Assembly: GCA_936450465.1 (NCBI GenBank)
Contig: OW388304.1
Location: 15,171,061-15,235,060 of the forward strand
DNA from: Gibbula magus
Lineage: Eukaryota; Mollusca; Gastropoda; Trochida; Trochidae
Reading direction: 5' to 3'
DNA: 64,000 bases
In this document: positions 35,013 to 46,338 of the stretch, in pieces
Layout: each line of letters starts with the position of its first letter
Position numbering within the stretch: position 1 is the first letter of the stretch
Made by a program: the position numbers and the translations under genes
Notes under the pieces: model-generated
Database searches by the model: none
What the model was told of the DNA's origin: nothing
Seen by the model: the letters and a program-made list of their open reading frames with translations, nothing else

Positions 35013-36313
35013 CTCATTAATGCGGAGATGATGAAACTTTCTGAAAAATCACCTTCATGTTTACTTTCATCAAGCTGCAATCAAACTAATTGGTAACATA
35101 GGCAACGTTTGGTTTACATCAAATTATAATCTACTTAATTCTCTTAATGATGCCAAAATACATTTAAAAAGAGTATTTACGTAGGTTTCTATTTTGAAAT
35201 TAACATTAAAAAATTATAATGATCTAAATATTAATTGTTTACTTTCGTGCACCCGCTCTGACCTAATATTAGCAATAAAGGGTATTAATCGTGAATTAAT
35301 TTGTTGATTTTTATGACGCCATTTCCTGGCCTTGCTAATGTAAACATCCGTTTATAAAACTGTTTTATAATTCTTGGTTGATATTTGATATTAATTTCAT
35401 GTCTTGAGCACACATGTTTCATAAATTTCTGTAAATATTTGCAAAACAACCACTTAAAGTTCAAAAACATTTCTCCTGGCTAATGTGTTAAGAAGAAACA
35501 TCACATGGTGATGACTCATTACAGAGATTTGCTGTAGACAGTAATTTTGTGGGAAACTTTAAAAAAAAAGAAAAAAAGATAAAAACTAGGAAAACGTAGT
35601 CTAAAAAATGTAATGTATATACCAGTACGTCTGCAAATTAAATTAAAGCAAGATCAAGACAAATTTTACTTGAAATAACGTCCACTAACTAAGTGAAATT
35701 GAAACTCGGCTCCCACTTTTGAATCGGTACACTAGTGTATGTCCAAGTTATTCGCAGATCTGTGGATTAAGATTGTCCACTTTTTTCAAACGGAAAGTTC
35801 CATTGCTTGAAACCTCCCTTATTTTGTTTGACAAGATTTTGAAGTACCGGTTTATAGGCAAGACGAGTCTTACTGATTGTACCCTCTTTCTACTTGTTTC
35901 CAATTCGTCTCTTAGTCGTTCTTGAAAAAAAAATTGCTGTTCACAAAGAGACAAACTACTTTGAACAGCTTACATTTATGTTCATTCATGTGATGAAAAC
36001 TCCTCCTTCAAGAGTGAGATTTATCTATCACTTGAATCTCTCACAGTAGGAGTATACATATATATATAAATATATATCACAATGTATCTAGTTCAATTGT
36101 AGTAAGATTGCAGTCTAATTGACTTGTGTTGGTTATTGTTGAACTGGATTGATCGCAAATTGATCGGAGTTCAAGAAAGGTCATCTCTCCTCCATGTGTT
36201 GACACTTATCGTAAATCTTCACTTGAATGGATCTAACAGCATTTCCTGTCACATGACGTTCAATAAGCATAGCGCCCCCAGCTTATAGTGTCCCAGTCGG
36301 GGTTTAACTTAAA

Positions 36314-36382
36314 GTACACCATGGGATAAGGAGGGTACACTATGGGATAAGGAGGGTACCCTATGGAATAACGATGAGGGTA
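36314..36382. repeat. 21-bp tandem repeat, three units
   Basis: GTACACCATGGGATAAGGAG recurs at 36314 and 36335 (one substitution), with a diverged third unit at 36356 containing an insertion. Confidence 0.85.
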
Positions 36383-38097
36383 CATTTCATGAGGGATCCT
36401 TGGGTAACTGTTGGTATTGAAGGGTTTTTATCTTGCATATTTTATGTACATCTCTTTGGGAAGGTTTTAGGTTTCGTTTTTTATTTAAATTCTTATAATT
36501 ATAATATAGTATTTTTCAGTTATATATATGATATGATGATTTTAGATAATTATTATTTTTATGGTTATCGGTAATATATTATTAAACTTTTACATTCATT
36601 CCTTCTTCTAATATAATGTTTTTTCATTATCATAATCAAATTTGTTTTTAAATTATTTGTTAACGACGATAACATGCTTGTCACTGCTTGGTGTTTCTCA
36701 TATTACTGTGAATTCAAAATATGGGATGACATTTGTCCTTGTGATTTATGTTTGATGTTTTGGCAAAGTTTAAACACCTGAGCTCAATAATATGAAATTA
36801 TTAGAATTCCTTATCATTTGCATGTGCATGTTTGTTAAACAAGTACCTGTTTTTTCCAATCTCAAAAGTCGGTTAGGAATCATCCTGATAGTTAGATATG
36901 ACATTTGAACAAATACCACTGGCAATATCAAAATTGCTAGCTCATTAAATGAAGACGAATCCATATCTCAAATTTCCCTGCAATAAAGATGGTTCTCTGC
37001 TCAATTCACACCTGCCATTGATTGCAATCTTCAAAGTATTTCACCTGTGTAATTCACCCTTTTGCAGCTATATAAACAAGAGAGCCAAAGCTATGTAAAC
37101 ACAACAGTGTGTGACTTCAAGGACTTGGCAGTGTGATTACTAATAGGAAAGAGGTCACTCAATGGTCAGATCATGTCCAGTGTTGTCTACATAAACAGTT
37201 GCATGGACCGTACCCTAATTCCTGTAGTTGAAAATTGTCCACACCATAGTTAACCTCGTCCAAGCTGGAGGCAAATATGACTGCCAAATTCATGTAGATG
37301 TTTCAAAGAATGAGGCGGTCAGAGGGTTGATGGCTAGGGTTAGTAAACTTGTTTCTAGAACAATTAATTGATTTCAAATCATCACATGTTATAGTATAAG
37401 ATAAGCTTCAAAATTAGTCAGTCAGAAAGTATAACTTGTGATTTGAAATTGCATACTAAAAAAACAACCTTAGTCAGTCCTTTCAAAATTGTTAGCCAGG
37501 ATAAACGGTTACCAGATGATATCCTTCTTGTTTCAACAGTTACCACCCCTTGTCATGATTAATTGTTAATTAATTAATAAATGGTTAATCACTTATCATA
37601 AAGAATATTCTGGATGTCAATGAGGAGCTACAGCAGTTGTAACAAAACAGCTACCTAGATTGTAGTTTATGAGATAAAATGAATAAAACATTCTGAGGTA
37701 ACGATAAATTGCACTTGATGTAAAACATCAACCATTAAAATTATCGCTAAGTTAATTGTCAAATAGGTGTTGTAATTCACTGTTTCAGACTATTAATCAT
37801 TAAGTAATTTCACTAGTTTCGAGAATAACAGTAAGGTGTAAGGTATGTTTTAAATAAAATGCACTGACATGACAACAAGTTGTGCTCTGCATTAGGTCAC
37901 TTGAATAGTTTGAGTTGAATGAATTGTCCTCTCATTGTTAGAAGAAATGCAAGGTATTCTAGTTTCTTTGCACTTTCCTTGTGCAAATTTTAAAAGTTTG
38001 TTCGAGGATGATTAGTGATCTTTGCTTAAAGTACATATGTTAGGGAATGTCTTCATTGTATTCAGCGTAAAGGAATTTAAATGCACTCATTGTTGAC

Positions 38098-39400
38098 ATG
38101 TGAAGGTTGGTGTTTCATCAGAGGATATGATTTCACTTTATGTATATTCATTGTTGACATTTGAATGTTCGAAGGTGTTTCATTGAGAGATATTGTTTCA
38201 CCTTATATAATTATCACTGAAGTTTGGAGGTAGGTGTTTGACAGGGAGATATGCTTTCCCCTTTTGTAATCTTTGCTGAACGTTGAAGGTAGGTGTTTGA
38301 CAGGGAGATATGCTTTCCCCTTTTGTAATCTTTGCTGAACGTTGAAGGTAGGTGTTTCACAGGGAGATATGCTTTCCCCTTTTGTAATCTTTGCTGAACG
38401 TTGAAGGTAGGTGTTTCACTGGGAGATATGCTTTCCCCTTTTGTAATCTTTGCTGAACGTTGAAGGTAGGTGTTTGACAGGGAGATATGCTTTCCCCTTT
38501 TGTAATCTTTGCTGAACGTTGAAGGTAGGTGTTTCACAGGGAGATATGCTTTCCCCTTTTGTAATCTTTGCTGAACGTTGAAGGTAGGTGTTTCACAGGG
38601 AGATATGCTTTCCCCTTTTGTAATCTTTGCTGAACGTTGAAGGTAGGTGTTTCACAGGGAGATATGCTTTCCCTTTGTAATCTTTGCTGAACGTTGAAGG
38701 TAGGTGTTTGACAGGGAGATATGCTTTCCCCTTTTGTAATCTTTGCTGAACGTTGAAGGTAGGTGTTTCACAGGGAGATATGCTTTCCCCTTTTGTAATC
38801 TTTGCTGAACGTTGAAGGTAGGTGTTTGACAGGGAGATATGCTTTCCCCTTTTGTAATCTTTGCTGAACGTTGAAGGTAGGTGTTTGACAGGGAGATATG
38901 CTTTCCCCTTTTGTAATCTTTGCTGAACGTTGAAGGTAGGTGTTTCACAGGGAGATATGCTTTCCCCTTTTGTAATCTTTGCTGAACGTTGAAGGTAGGT
39001 GTTTCACAGGGAGATATGCTTTCCCCTTTTGTAATCTTTGCTGAACGTTGAAGGTAGGTGTTTCACAGGGAGATATGCTTTCCCCTTTGTAATCTTTGCT
39101 GAACGTTGAAGGTAGGTGTTTCACAGGGAGATATGCTTTCCCCTTTTGTAATCTTTGCTGAACGTTGAAGGTAGGTGTTTGACAGGGAGATATGCTTTCC
39201 CCTTTGTAATCTTTGCTGAACGTTGAAGGTAGGTGTTTGACAGGGAGATATGCTTTCCCCTTTTGTAATCTTTGCTGAACGTTGAAGGTAGGTGTTTGAC
39301 AGGGAGATATGCTTTCCCCTTTGTAATTGTTGCTATGGTTTGAAGGTTGGTATTTAACAGAAAGAAGTGCCTTTTGTGCTGTTTCTGATGTTTTCACAGC
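38098..39400. repeat. 59-bp minisatellite, 19 core copies
   Basis: AGGGAGATATGC occurs at 38243 and then every 59 bp, with single steps of 57 bp (to 38713) and 58 bp (to 39125 and 39242), ending with the copy at 39301. Indels fall in the CCCCTTTT tract. Single-base variants alternate at GTTTGAC versus GTTTCAC. Decayed copies flank the array (38103-38222 and 39330-39400), so the core has been homogenised while the edges drift. Minus-strand frames of up to 150 codons are by-products: 59 is not a multiple of 3, so they pass through all frames. Confidence 0.95.
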
Positions 39401-40725
39401 CTCAATCTGAATTTGATAAAAAAAATTAAAAGTGCATGTTTTAAGGTGTCATTTGGTCTTTCATTTGATTCACTACGTTGGTGTGAATGTGTTGTTTGAA
39501 AAAGTGCATTGTTGTTTTGGAATGTTTTCCTTCCATGGATTTCTCAATGTTACGCTGGTGTCTCAACACAGTTTTTTCTCTAGATAAATTCTGGCTCATT
39601 TTACATTTGCACTTTTCTCTAGCAGTGAGTCACTTGAAACGTTTGAAGTTGAAATTTTTACATTTATCTAAAAACTTTAAATCAAGATTAGACCAATATC
39701 AGTTATCAGTCTTTCATGGTTTATTGAATTATTTCTAATTTTAATATTTCCATGAAACTTAACCCTTGGGCCTCAATTTATCCAAGATTATCCTCCTTGT
39801 CAACGAGATGTGATTCTTGTAAAATGGCCACTTTACATATCAGCATACATGTCTAGAAAAGCAAGTTCAGATGCTTCAAAAATGTAATATTCATGAAAAT
39901 CATAGTTCATTGAGGTTCCTATCAATGGAATCAATCATTGAAAACCGTAACGTGTACCGAGATACCTGAAGACGAGTGTCAGTGTGTTAACATTACAATC
40001 AGAACAAGGGATTACTACAGCGAGTGTAAGTTTCGTACTCTGGCGCTGAACCCCACGACCTGTTGCAAGTCCAAACTAATTATCTACTAATGAGGATATG
40101 CTTGATTAAGAATGATGTAAGTAACTGCACATGTTCAATAGATGAATATGTGATTCAGTCAGTACAAATGTGAGTTGGGGATTGGTATTTCTTTTGGTAA
40201 AATCGTTTATCTGCAAGTTTTAAGTCCTTATGTGTGTTAGAGGTGATTGTCGGATCAAGGAAAATGATATTGTGAGATTAAAAGAATAAAGTTCATACTT
40301 TGAGTTCCTACCAGTGGTGCCAATCCCCGAATGATAAATAGTTTGTGTCAGAATGTTCAATTTCATTGGACCATCTTTAAATTGTAAGGAGTGCTTAGGG
40401 TATAACTGCTATTTCTTTGAAGAGGTGTGTGAGGTGTTGTCAGTCACTGCATTCGCTGTAGAAATATCGAAGATGAAAGTGAGTAACATTAGCTACTGAT
40501 CTGCTGTCAAACTGATTCATGAAAGAGGGTTCACGATGTTGTTACCGGTTACTCTAGAAGCTTAAACTTAAAGCTAATTTAGTTGGAAGCGACACTCATT
40601 AGCACTGAATCAATTCTCTATTCGCTAAAATGATAAGGAAATCATGGCTCAAACAAGACCAAATTTTCGTAAATATGCGTAAATGTTATATCAAATATTT
40701 TTATTTTATTTTTCATTTTCCTCAG
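39401..40725. other. Upstream region of LNX-like exon
   Basis: This should contain part of the intron preceding exon 40726 and perhaps a non-coding first exon. Possible donors are GTAAGT near 40027 and GTGAGT near 40479, but no evidence chooses between them. Confidence 0.35.
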
Positions 40726-40852
40726 ATGCTGACTTAAAATTAAAGATGGCTGGCACATAGCAGACTTCAAGTGAGAGTGGGTGTGGTCGTTTGACTGGGG
40801 TGGAGGATCGTCATTAGACGTCGGGAGTAGCTAACATCAGCGTTAGCCAATC
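40726..40852 (+). promoter_or_regulatory. LNX: 5' UTR of LNX-like exon with two minimal uORFs
   Basis: A long T-rich tract ending TTTTCCTCAG (to 40725) is a strong acceptor, so a non-coding exon should exist upstream. The leader has ATG-CTG-ACT-TAA at 40726-40737, starting on the first exon base, and ATG-GCT-GGC-ACA-TAG at 40746-40760. An in-frame TAG at 40844-40846 shows that translation must start at 40853. Short uORFs commonly lower initiation at the main start; that effect is inference. Confidence 0.6.
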
Positions 40853-41127
40853 ATGTCGCTTCCTTGGGATACCACAGTGTGTGCGGTATGTGGACAGTTT
40901 CACGAAGCCCACGGGACGCATCTCTACGATTATTACCAGGCGGTAGATGAGGATCTGATGTGTCACATCTGTCTCCAGCCCCTGGTCAATCCCCTCGATA
41001 CAAAATGTGGACACACGTACTGCTCTCGGTGCTTGAAAAATTACCTCAAAATTCAGAAGCAGTGTCCCGTGGATCGTCTCCCCTTGACGCTGAAAGACTG
41101 CTCAGCTTCCAGTATACTCGTCAGGAG
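40853..41127 (+). CDS. LNX: LNX-like E3 ubiquitin ligase, first coding exon (RING)
   Basis: It encodes about 91 residues: N-terminal CAVCGQFH (Cys10, Cys13), then VDEDLMCHICLQPLVNPLDT and a RING finger with ligands Cys37, Cys40, Cys52, His54, Cys57, Cys60, Cys71 and Asp74 (CPVD, a C3HC3D-type ending). DEDLMCHICLQPL, PLDTKCGHTYC and the tail SSILV match the LNX1/LNX2 family, cytosolic ligases that ubiquitinate Numb and scaffold through PDZ domains. The frame would run on to 41158, but AG|GTGGGT at 41126-41133 is a good donor right after SSILVR, where family similarity ends here. The start is fixed by an in-frame TAG nine bases upstream. NPxY, TRAF-type finger and PDZ exons are not visible in the window. 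LNX1 versus LNX2 cannot be decided; invertebrates may have one gene. Confidence 0.85.
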
Positions 41128-41307
41128 GTGGGTGCTATTTATGTTTATTGTTTTCTGATGATGATTCTTCCGATTGTCCCTCAAAGGTGAGTATATATTG
41201 TCACTGACAAAAACCCTGCATGAATTGGAGTTTACTCGGGCGGAGGTAGGTGCCATTTTATGTTAATTGATATCTGATGATGATTCTGTCTGTTGTCTCT
41301 CAATATG
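41110..41307 (+). repeat. Duplicated exon-end and donor of LNX-like gene
   Basis: The last 18 bp of the RING exon plus about 62 bp of intron (41110-41190) are repeated at 41228-41307, 118 bp further on. Shared blocks include TACTCG, GGAGGT-GGTGC, ATGTT-ATTG and CTGATGATGATTCT. The second copy has GAG|GTAGGTG, also a plausible donor. About three quarters of positions agree by eye. Confidence 0.7.
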
Positions 41308-41340
41308 AGACTTATGATGGTGCTAATGAAAGTCGGATTA

Positions 41341-41450
41341 AAATCAGTGGCCGAGTTGGCAAAGTAGCTAGTAAACTAGCGAGCTTGAGGTGACTAGATG
41401 GAACCCACCTGTGACCAGGTGTAACACCTTGGAGCCAGCTATGTGTACAG
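41341..41450 (+). mobile_element. tRNA-like SINE remnant, tentative
   Basis: CAGTGGCCGAGTTGGCAAAG resembles the A-box half of a Leu/Ser-type tRNA. A degenerate ATGGAACCC sits where a B box would be expected. Confidence 0.3.
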
Positions 41451-42953
41451 ATTTTTTCTTTGATGTTTTAACTCCTAGTGTACGGTGCACAACACTTTGC
41501 ACCTAAAAGAATCCATGATTCTGTGCAAATTTACGGGTGCAACCTGCAGTAGTACTTCAGCAAGATACTGTGACTATGTGTACTAATCCGTCCAGCTGTG
41601 AATTGATATCCTCTCCGCACGGTGGTGGTATGGGCACATGTAGAAACTATGTCAGATTGAAACTTGTCTATTGGGCATTATTGATAATGTATTTACCTCC
41701 AATAACATTCCAGCATCATTCTTTCGATAATCCCTAAGTTCTTTCATTTTAACTTTATGAATTGACGCTGAAATTCTTATGGACGTATTGCATATTTGTT
41801 TAAAAATAATTTGTTACAGTTTAATTTTGTATGTTGAGTAGAGTGTGTGTTTATTTCTGCAAGGGGCACCAGTCATTATACATTCCATATTGAATTCTGA
41901 TGGTAACAAACTTTATAGAACGTCGCATGAAGACCCTTGTTCAGTGTTAGAATAAATTGTATTCTTATAAAGTACCTGGCAATTTTGTGCAAAAAGCTGT
42001 TTCTTTTATTGAGTATTGCAGGAACCATTATCTTTATTAGCATATGTTATTTAAAGATTGATAGAGTAAATGTTAATGGATTATATCAATCAAAAAAAAT
42101 CAAAATAGAATTATGAAAGATAAAAAACATGATATGACCTTGTACAAGTGTCTGACCCATATTCAGTGTTTGGTTCATGATTAATTTCACTACAGTGCGA
42201 AAAGTGACAGTGCGTTTTATCAATCAATATGCTTTTCAAGGGAGATAACTATGAACTTCTTGATCAATAAATGATTCACTTTTTTATCCTGACCACTCTA
42301 CAGGAAACTGGCAGTATGAAACTTGACTTACTATTGAGAACTGTGTCTGTTAAATAAGAATAAAGTTTACTGCACATACATATTTTTTATAAGTTTTATT
42401 ACAAAATTACTCTTGAATCATATGTAAAATACCATTTTGAATAGTTCTCACTGATAATAAAAGCTATAGTCAGTTTCAATGTCTGTTGTGGAGTAGGTTT
42501 CAGAAAATAATATCAGCCATTTTGTGTCTTTGTAACCCAGAAATCTAAAAAAATATATATTTTATACTTTCTCAATTGACTTTTTTCAATTGATTGATAA
42601 TTTATTTATGATTGAAAATGAAAAGAAAAATGTCATATTAAAAAAATGTTGATCGATAAAATTTAATCTTTCATACTTCTAACTCAACATTGAAAATTAA
42701 ATATATATATTTTGAATACAAAATATAAAACAGACTGCAATAGCTGCTTATTTCAAGCTACAGTCTTTCAATCTTAATTTATAAGATATAATAATAATTA
42801 TGAATTAAATCATCCAACATCACAACACGTGCAGTATTTGTTCATAGATAATTGATCTGAAGTATCTGAATTATTTTAAATGTAAAATTCTAAAGCTACA
42901 TGTTTCGAATTGTAGTATTTGAATTGGATTCAACTCTTAATAAAAAAATTGCC

Positions 42954-43025
42954 GGCCGGTGTAGCTAGCGGTTAGTGCGAGTGCTGTGGATGCGAAGCAG
43001 GTTGTACTGCAGTCGACTGTATTGA
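42954..43025 (+). mobile_element. tRNA-derived head, tentative
   Basis: GCCGGTGTAGCTAGCGGTTA resembles the D-arm region (A box) of a tRNA-derived SINE. No intact B box follows. Confidence 0.35.
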
Positions 43026-43370
43026 TTTTTATGCAAGTAGTCTGCATTTTGTGAAGCAACTAATTATATCCTGTTGCTTGGCAACCAGATCATTTAGGTA
43101 TGTTTAAAAGACTGAAAAGTTACAAATTTGTTTTCTTTGAGAGGAAATGTGCTTTCCAAAAACAAATTATGAACCATCACTGTTAAGAAATTTAACAGAC
43201 AATGCACTTCTCCAAGGAAATGGGAAATTACCATTTTGATTTTGTACTTGATACGAAACTTCAGTTACATGACTCTGCAGCAATATAAACTGACATTAAC
43301 TTTCTTAGAAATATAATTATCAGAGGGGTACTGAATTAAAAAATACTGATTGTTGGAGCTCGTTTTTGTT

Positions 43371-43525
43371 GAGGTCTCGGTTGCCAATTGGTTAAGCTGT
43401 TGGTACACTCAGTGCTGACATTTGGTGCCTGACTCTGAGGGTGTGGATTCGAATCCTGCGACTCCTGCCGAAAAAAGTACTAAAATTCTTACTTTTGTAG
43501 ATAATGTGATCCCAAATATAACTGT
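43371..43525 (+). mobile_element. SINE family B copy
   Basis: CTCGGTTGCCAATTGGTTAA is an A-box-like start. GTGGATTCGAATCCTGC (43443-43459) is a good B box, separated as in a tRNA with a long variable arm. The 3' part (AAGTACTAAAATTCTTACTT, then GTAGATAATGTGATCCCAAA) matches 8881-8935. Confidence 0.7.
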
Positions 43526-44122
43526 TGCAAAAAAATTAAAATGTGAGAGTGAGGTCCAAATGAGCATCAACACGATCTGAACTCTCCGTGAGCCTCTAGA
43601 TCGCCCCTGATTGGCTACATTAATAATGGTAAAAAATAACGATTCATGGCACTTGAAATTAAGTCTAGGTCATTCACATCAACGTGTGAGGTTAAACAGA
43701 TCACTCAGATGTTAATGAGGTTTCGATTTAATTCCTTTCATAACCTAATCAAGGAAAAAACTCATTCCATCGTGATTGCTGTATTATGTCATGTTGGGCT
43801 GATTGTTTTATAAATAGCTCTTACTTTCATAACCGATCTCTTTCTCACATTCCACGCATCATTTATTACTGCGAGTCCACATCAGGATTGAAATCAGATT
43901 TGAAAAAGATTTTTTGAAATATAGTGGTTGACTATACATATCTGGAATACACTTGTCACACTTTAACTGCTGCTTGAATTATCATTCTGAGTGACCAATC
44001 TACTGGATCAAATTGTTAAAAAACAAAATGATTCAAGTATGGCTAACTATAAGCTTGATAAAAAAAAATTATAAAATCCCCAAAAGCTAAATGCGATCCC
44101 TGCAGAAACCCTCTTAGTTTGC

Positions 44123-44205
44123 TAGCTCCAGCAGGTTTCACTTCAGTACATGACCACACTGGTGTTCCAGGCTTTCCTCCTTCATTGATGCTAGCCACTG
44201 CAGCA
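44123..44205 (+). mobile_element. SINE family A, internal fragment
   Basis: CAGGTTTCACTTCAGTACAT, then GGCTTTCCTCC and GATGCTAGC follow the same order as 55995-56090. Many substitutions; no head or tail. Confidence 0.5.
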
Positions 44206-45228
44206 CCAAGAAGTATTTCAACATCAAAAAGGTTAATTAATCATGTTTGACTTTAAGAAACAAACAGGACGATGCTCTATAACAAATCTCTCTTATTTAT
44301 TTTATTTTAAATATGATCATGTATATCCTTTGTCGGTGTGGTTTGAAACTGTTTGTACCTAAATGCATTCGCCATGAAATATTGATTTTAAGGTATAAAA
44401 TTGTTAAAAATACTGTGTTTTAAACTTTTAAATGAATAAGTTTATCCTGAAAAAGTATCAATCTTCAAAACATCATTCCCGTGATTCAACTGTACTAATC
44501 CTGCAAGTTGTTTTTCTGTCGACTTCAAAGTCCTCGGTCACCAAGTTCTTACTGTATCTAAAAAACAGACGAACTTGAGCTTCTGCAATCACCATGAGTG
44601 GAGTTAATTTCTCTGGTTTTCAGTCAGAAGAGTTCCACTTTCAGAGTGACACAAACTGTTTTCCTTACGACATCTCTTCCCTCCGCATGTCAGGTTTTGC
44701 CAATATCGTAGATGATTCACGTGTCCCGAAATACTCTTCTCACATGGAAACAGGTCTTGTGTGTTTAGGGAAGTCGTTTAGCCATTGCTTGCTTTCTCAT
44801 TGTCAGGTAGATTAGAAGCAAATCGCTAATGTTACAGTTTGCTGCAAAAACTTTCATTTCGTCTTGAATAAATTGAAATACTGGCTTGAGTCGACGTGGC
44901 TCTTTTCCTAGTGTGCTGTGATTGGGTCTAAACTGTTTTACAGATCTGTAGCAATCTGGAAAAACAATTGCCTAAAGATATTTTAGAAAATGTCAGATTA
45001 TTGAAGGTTTATTTTTTTGCACACTGGAGTTTCTTGTTGCTTTGTTGTCATTAGAGTTAGTCTGATTTGGTTAGTGAATCTTGATGGCGTCTTAATATGA
45101 ATCTTCATCAATGAAAGGGGATAACAATATATATAATTGTTTGAAAGTTTTCAAAATACTATCATTAGCGGATGAATTTCCTTAACTTATTTCATATTTT
45201 CCCAAGTAGAATAGGTGATATAAATTAG

Positions 45229-45690
45229 ACAATAAAAACTTCAACTGAAGACACTTTGACAGAGATAGAGAATTTGTTAATAAAGCATTGGTAAATGATT
45301 TAAATGAATGAATGAATGAATGAATGAATGAATGAATGAATATATATAGCGTATATATAGCGTCTAATATCCAGGTTATTACCTGCTCTGTGGCGCTTTA
45401 TAGAAATAAGATAAAACAAGCATGGAACATTAATGATAAGGATAAAAAGATTAAATTAAACATTAAAAACTTCAACTGAAGATACTTTGACAGAGATAGA
45501 GAATTTGTAAATAAAGCATTGGTAAATGATTTAAATGAATGAATGAATGAATGAATGAATGAATATATATATATATATATATATAGCGTATATATAGCGT
45601 CTAATATCCAGGTTATTACCTGCTCTGTGGCACTTTATAGAAATAAGACAAGCACAGAACATTAATGATAAGGATAAAAAGATTACGCTG
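45229..45690. repeat. 231-bp tandem duplication with (AATG)n
   Basis: Two copies (45229-45456 and 45460-45687) each run from AAAACTTCAACTGAAGA through an (AATG)n tract, TATATAGCGTCTAATATCCA, GGTTATTACCTGCTCTGTGG and AATGATAAGGATAAAAAG. The copies differ mainly in microsatellite length and a few bases, so the duplication is fairly recent. Confidence 0.9.
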
Positions 45691-46132
45691 ATAAGAATTA
45701 TAATATTTTGTATTTAATTGCCTGAATAAGAGTGTCTTTAGCTTTCACCGAAATGAGTCCCTTGATGACTGCCTCTACACTTCAGCCGAAAGTTCATTCA
45801 ACTGCTGGAGCTGCATCTGAAAATTTCTTTGTTTTTTATACAGAAATCGGATAATTGATAGATAAAATTATGAATACATGAATGTGATTGTTTGGTCTTC
45901 CTGGAACAATTGTATCCTGTTTCCTTTGCTCCAGTATATATATTATATATACCGGTATTTCTAAAACAAAACCAGTCTGACACTATGTCACAGGTAATTG
46001 TGTTAACGACTTTCTGATTACTTTCTAATTAAAGTGAGTGATGTCTCAATCAATACACTCTCACTATAGAGATTACTATGGGCGTCGCTCTGTTCACTGT
46101 TACCTCTGGGGTTTAACCCTGTGTAGTCGCTT

Positions 46133-46338
46133 ACCGTATTCGATGCACTAAGAACCCTGGGCGCTTAGAAAATTTAAACAAGAGTGCGCTTATTAAAAAT
46201 GACCGTATCATTCAGTCCAGTTGTAAAATGCTTGGATATTTTCGATCTACATACAGAAATGAAGACTTAGTTTGTAGGTTTATCACATTATGTTGTCTAG
46301 AGAGGTGGCGCTAAAATTTTGTGAATTAAAAATACGGT
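46133..46338. mobile_element. Possible small TIR element
   Basis: ACCGTATT (46133-46140) and AATACGGT (46331-46338) are inverted. Near the left end, CTGGGCGCTTAG is partly palindromic. No reliable target duplication was found. Confidence 0.3.

Larger units (their letters stand above)
30953..38097. other. AT-rich intergenic DNA with small repeats
   Basis: No gene is supported. Simple repeats include (TA)n at 31712-31728 and (CA)n(TA)n at 34981-35012. Overlapping frames on both strands at about 35719-35954 are not recognisable proteins. Confidence 0.45.

Noticed and set aside
35719..35954. Open frames on both strands over the same 200 bp
   Set aside because: Neither resembles a known protein; complementary open frames are common in locally stop-poor sequence.
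38214..39397. Three long repetitive minus-strand frames that look like a repeat protein
   Set aside because: They come from a 59-bp minisatellite read through all frames; unit length changes of 1-2 bp shift the frame and no start, splice or family signal is present.
975..41127. Functional pairing of the two genes, since both touch ubiquitin ligases (PPxY receptor and RING ligase)
   Set aside because: They lie about 36 kb apart with no shared regulatory sequence visible; common in-family themes do not show linkage.
44594..44815. 73-codon frame with a good start context (CACCATGAG)
   Set aside because: No recognisable domain, no supporting neighbour signals, and length within chance expectation.
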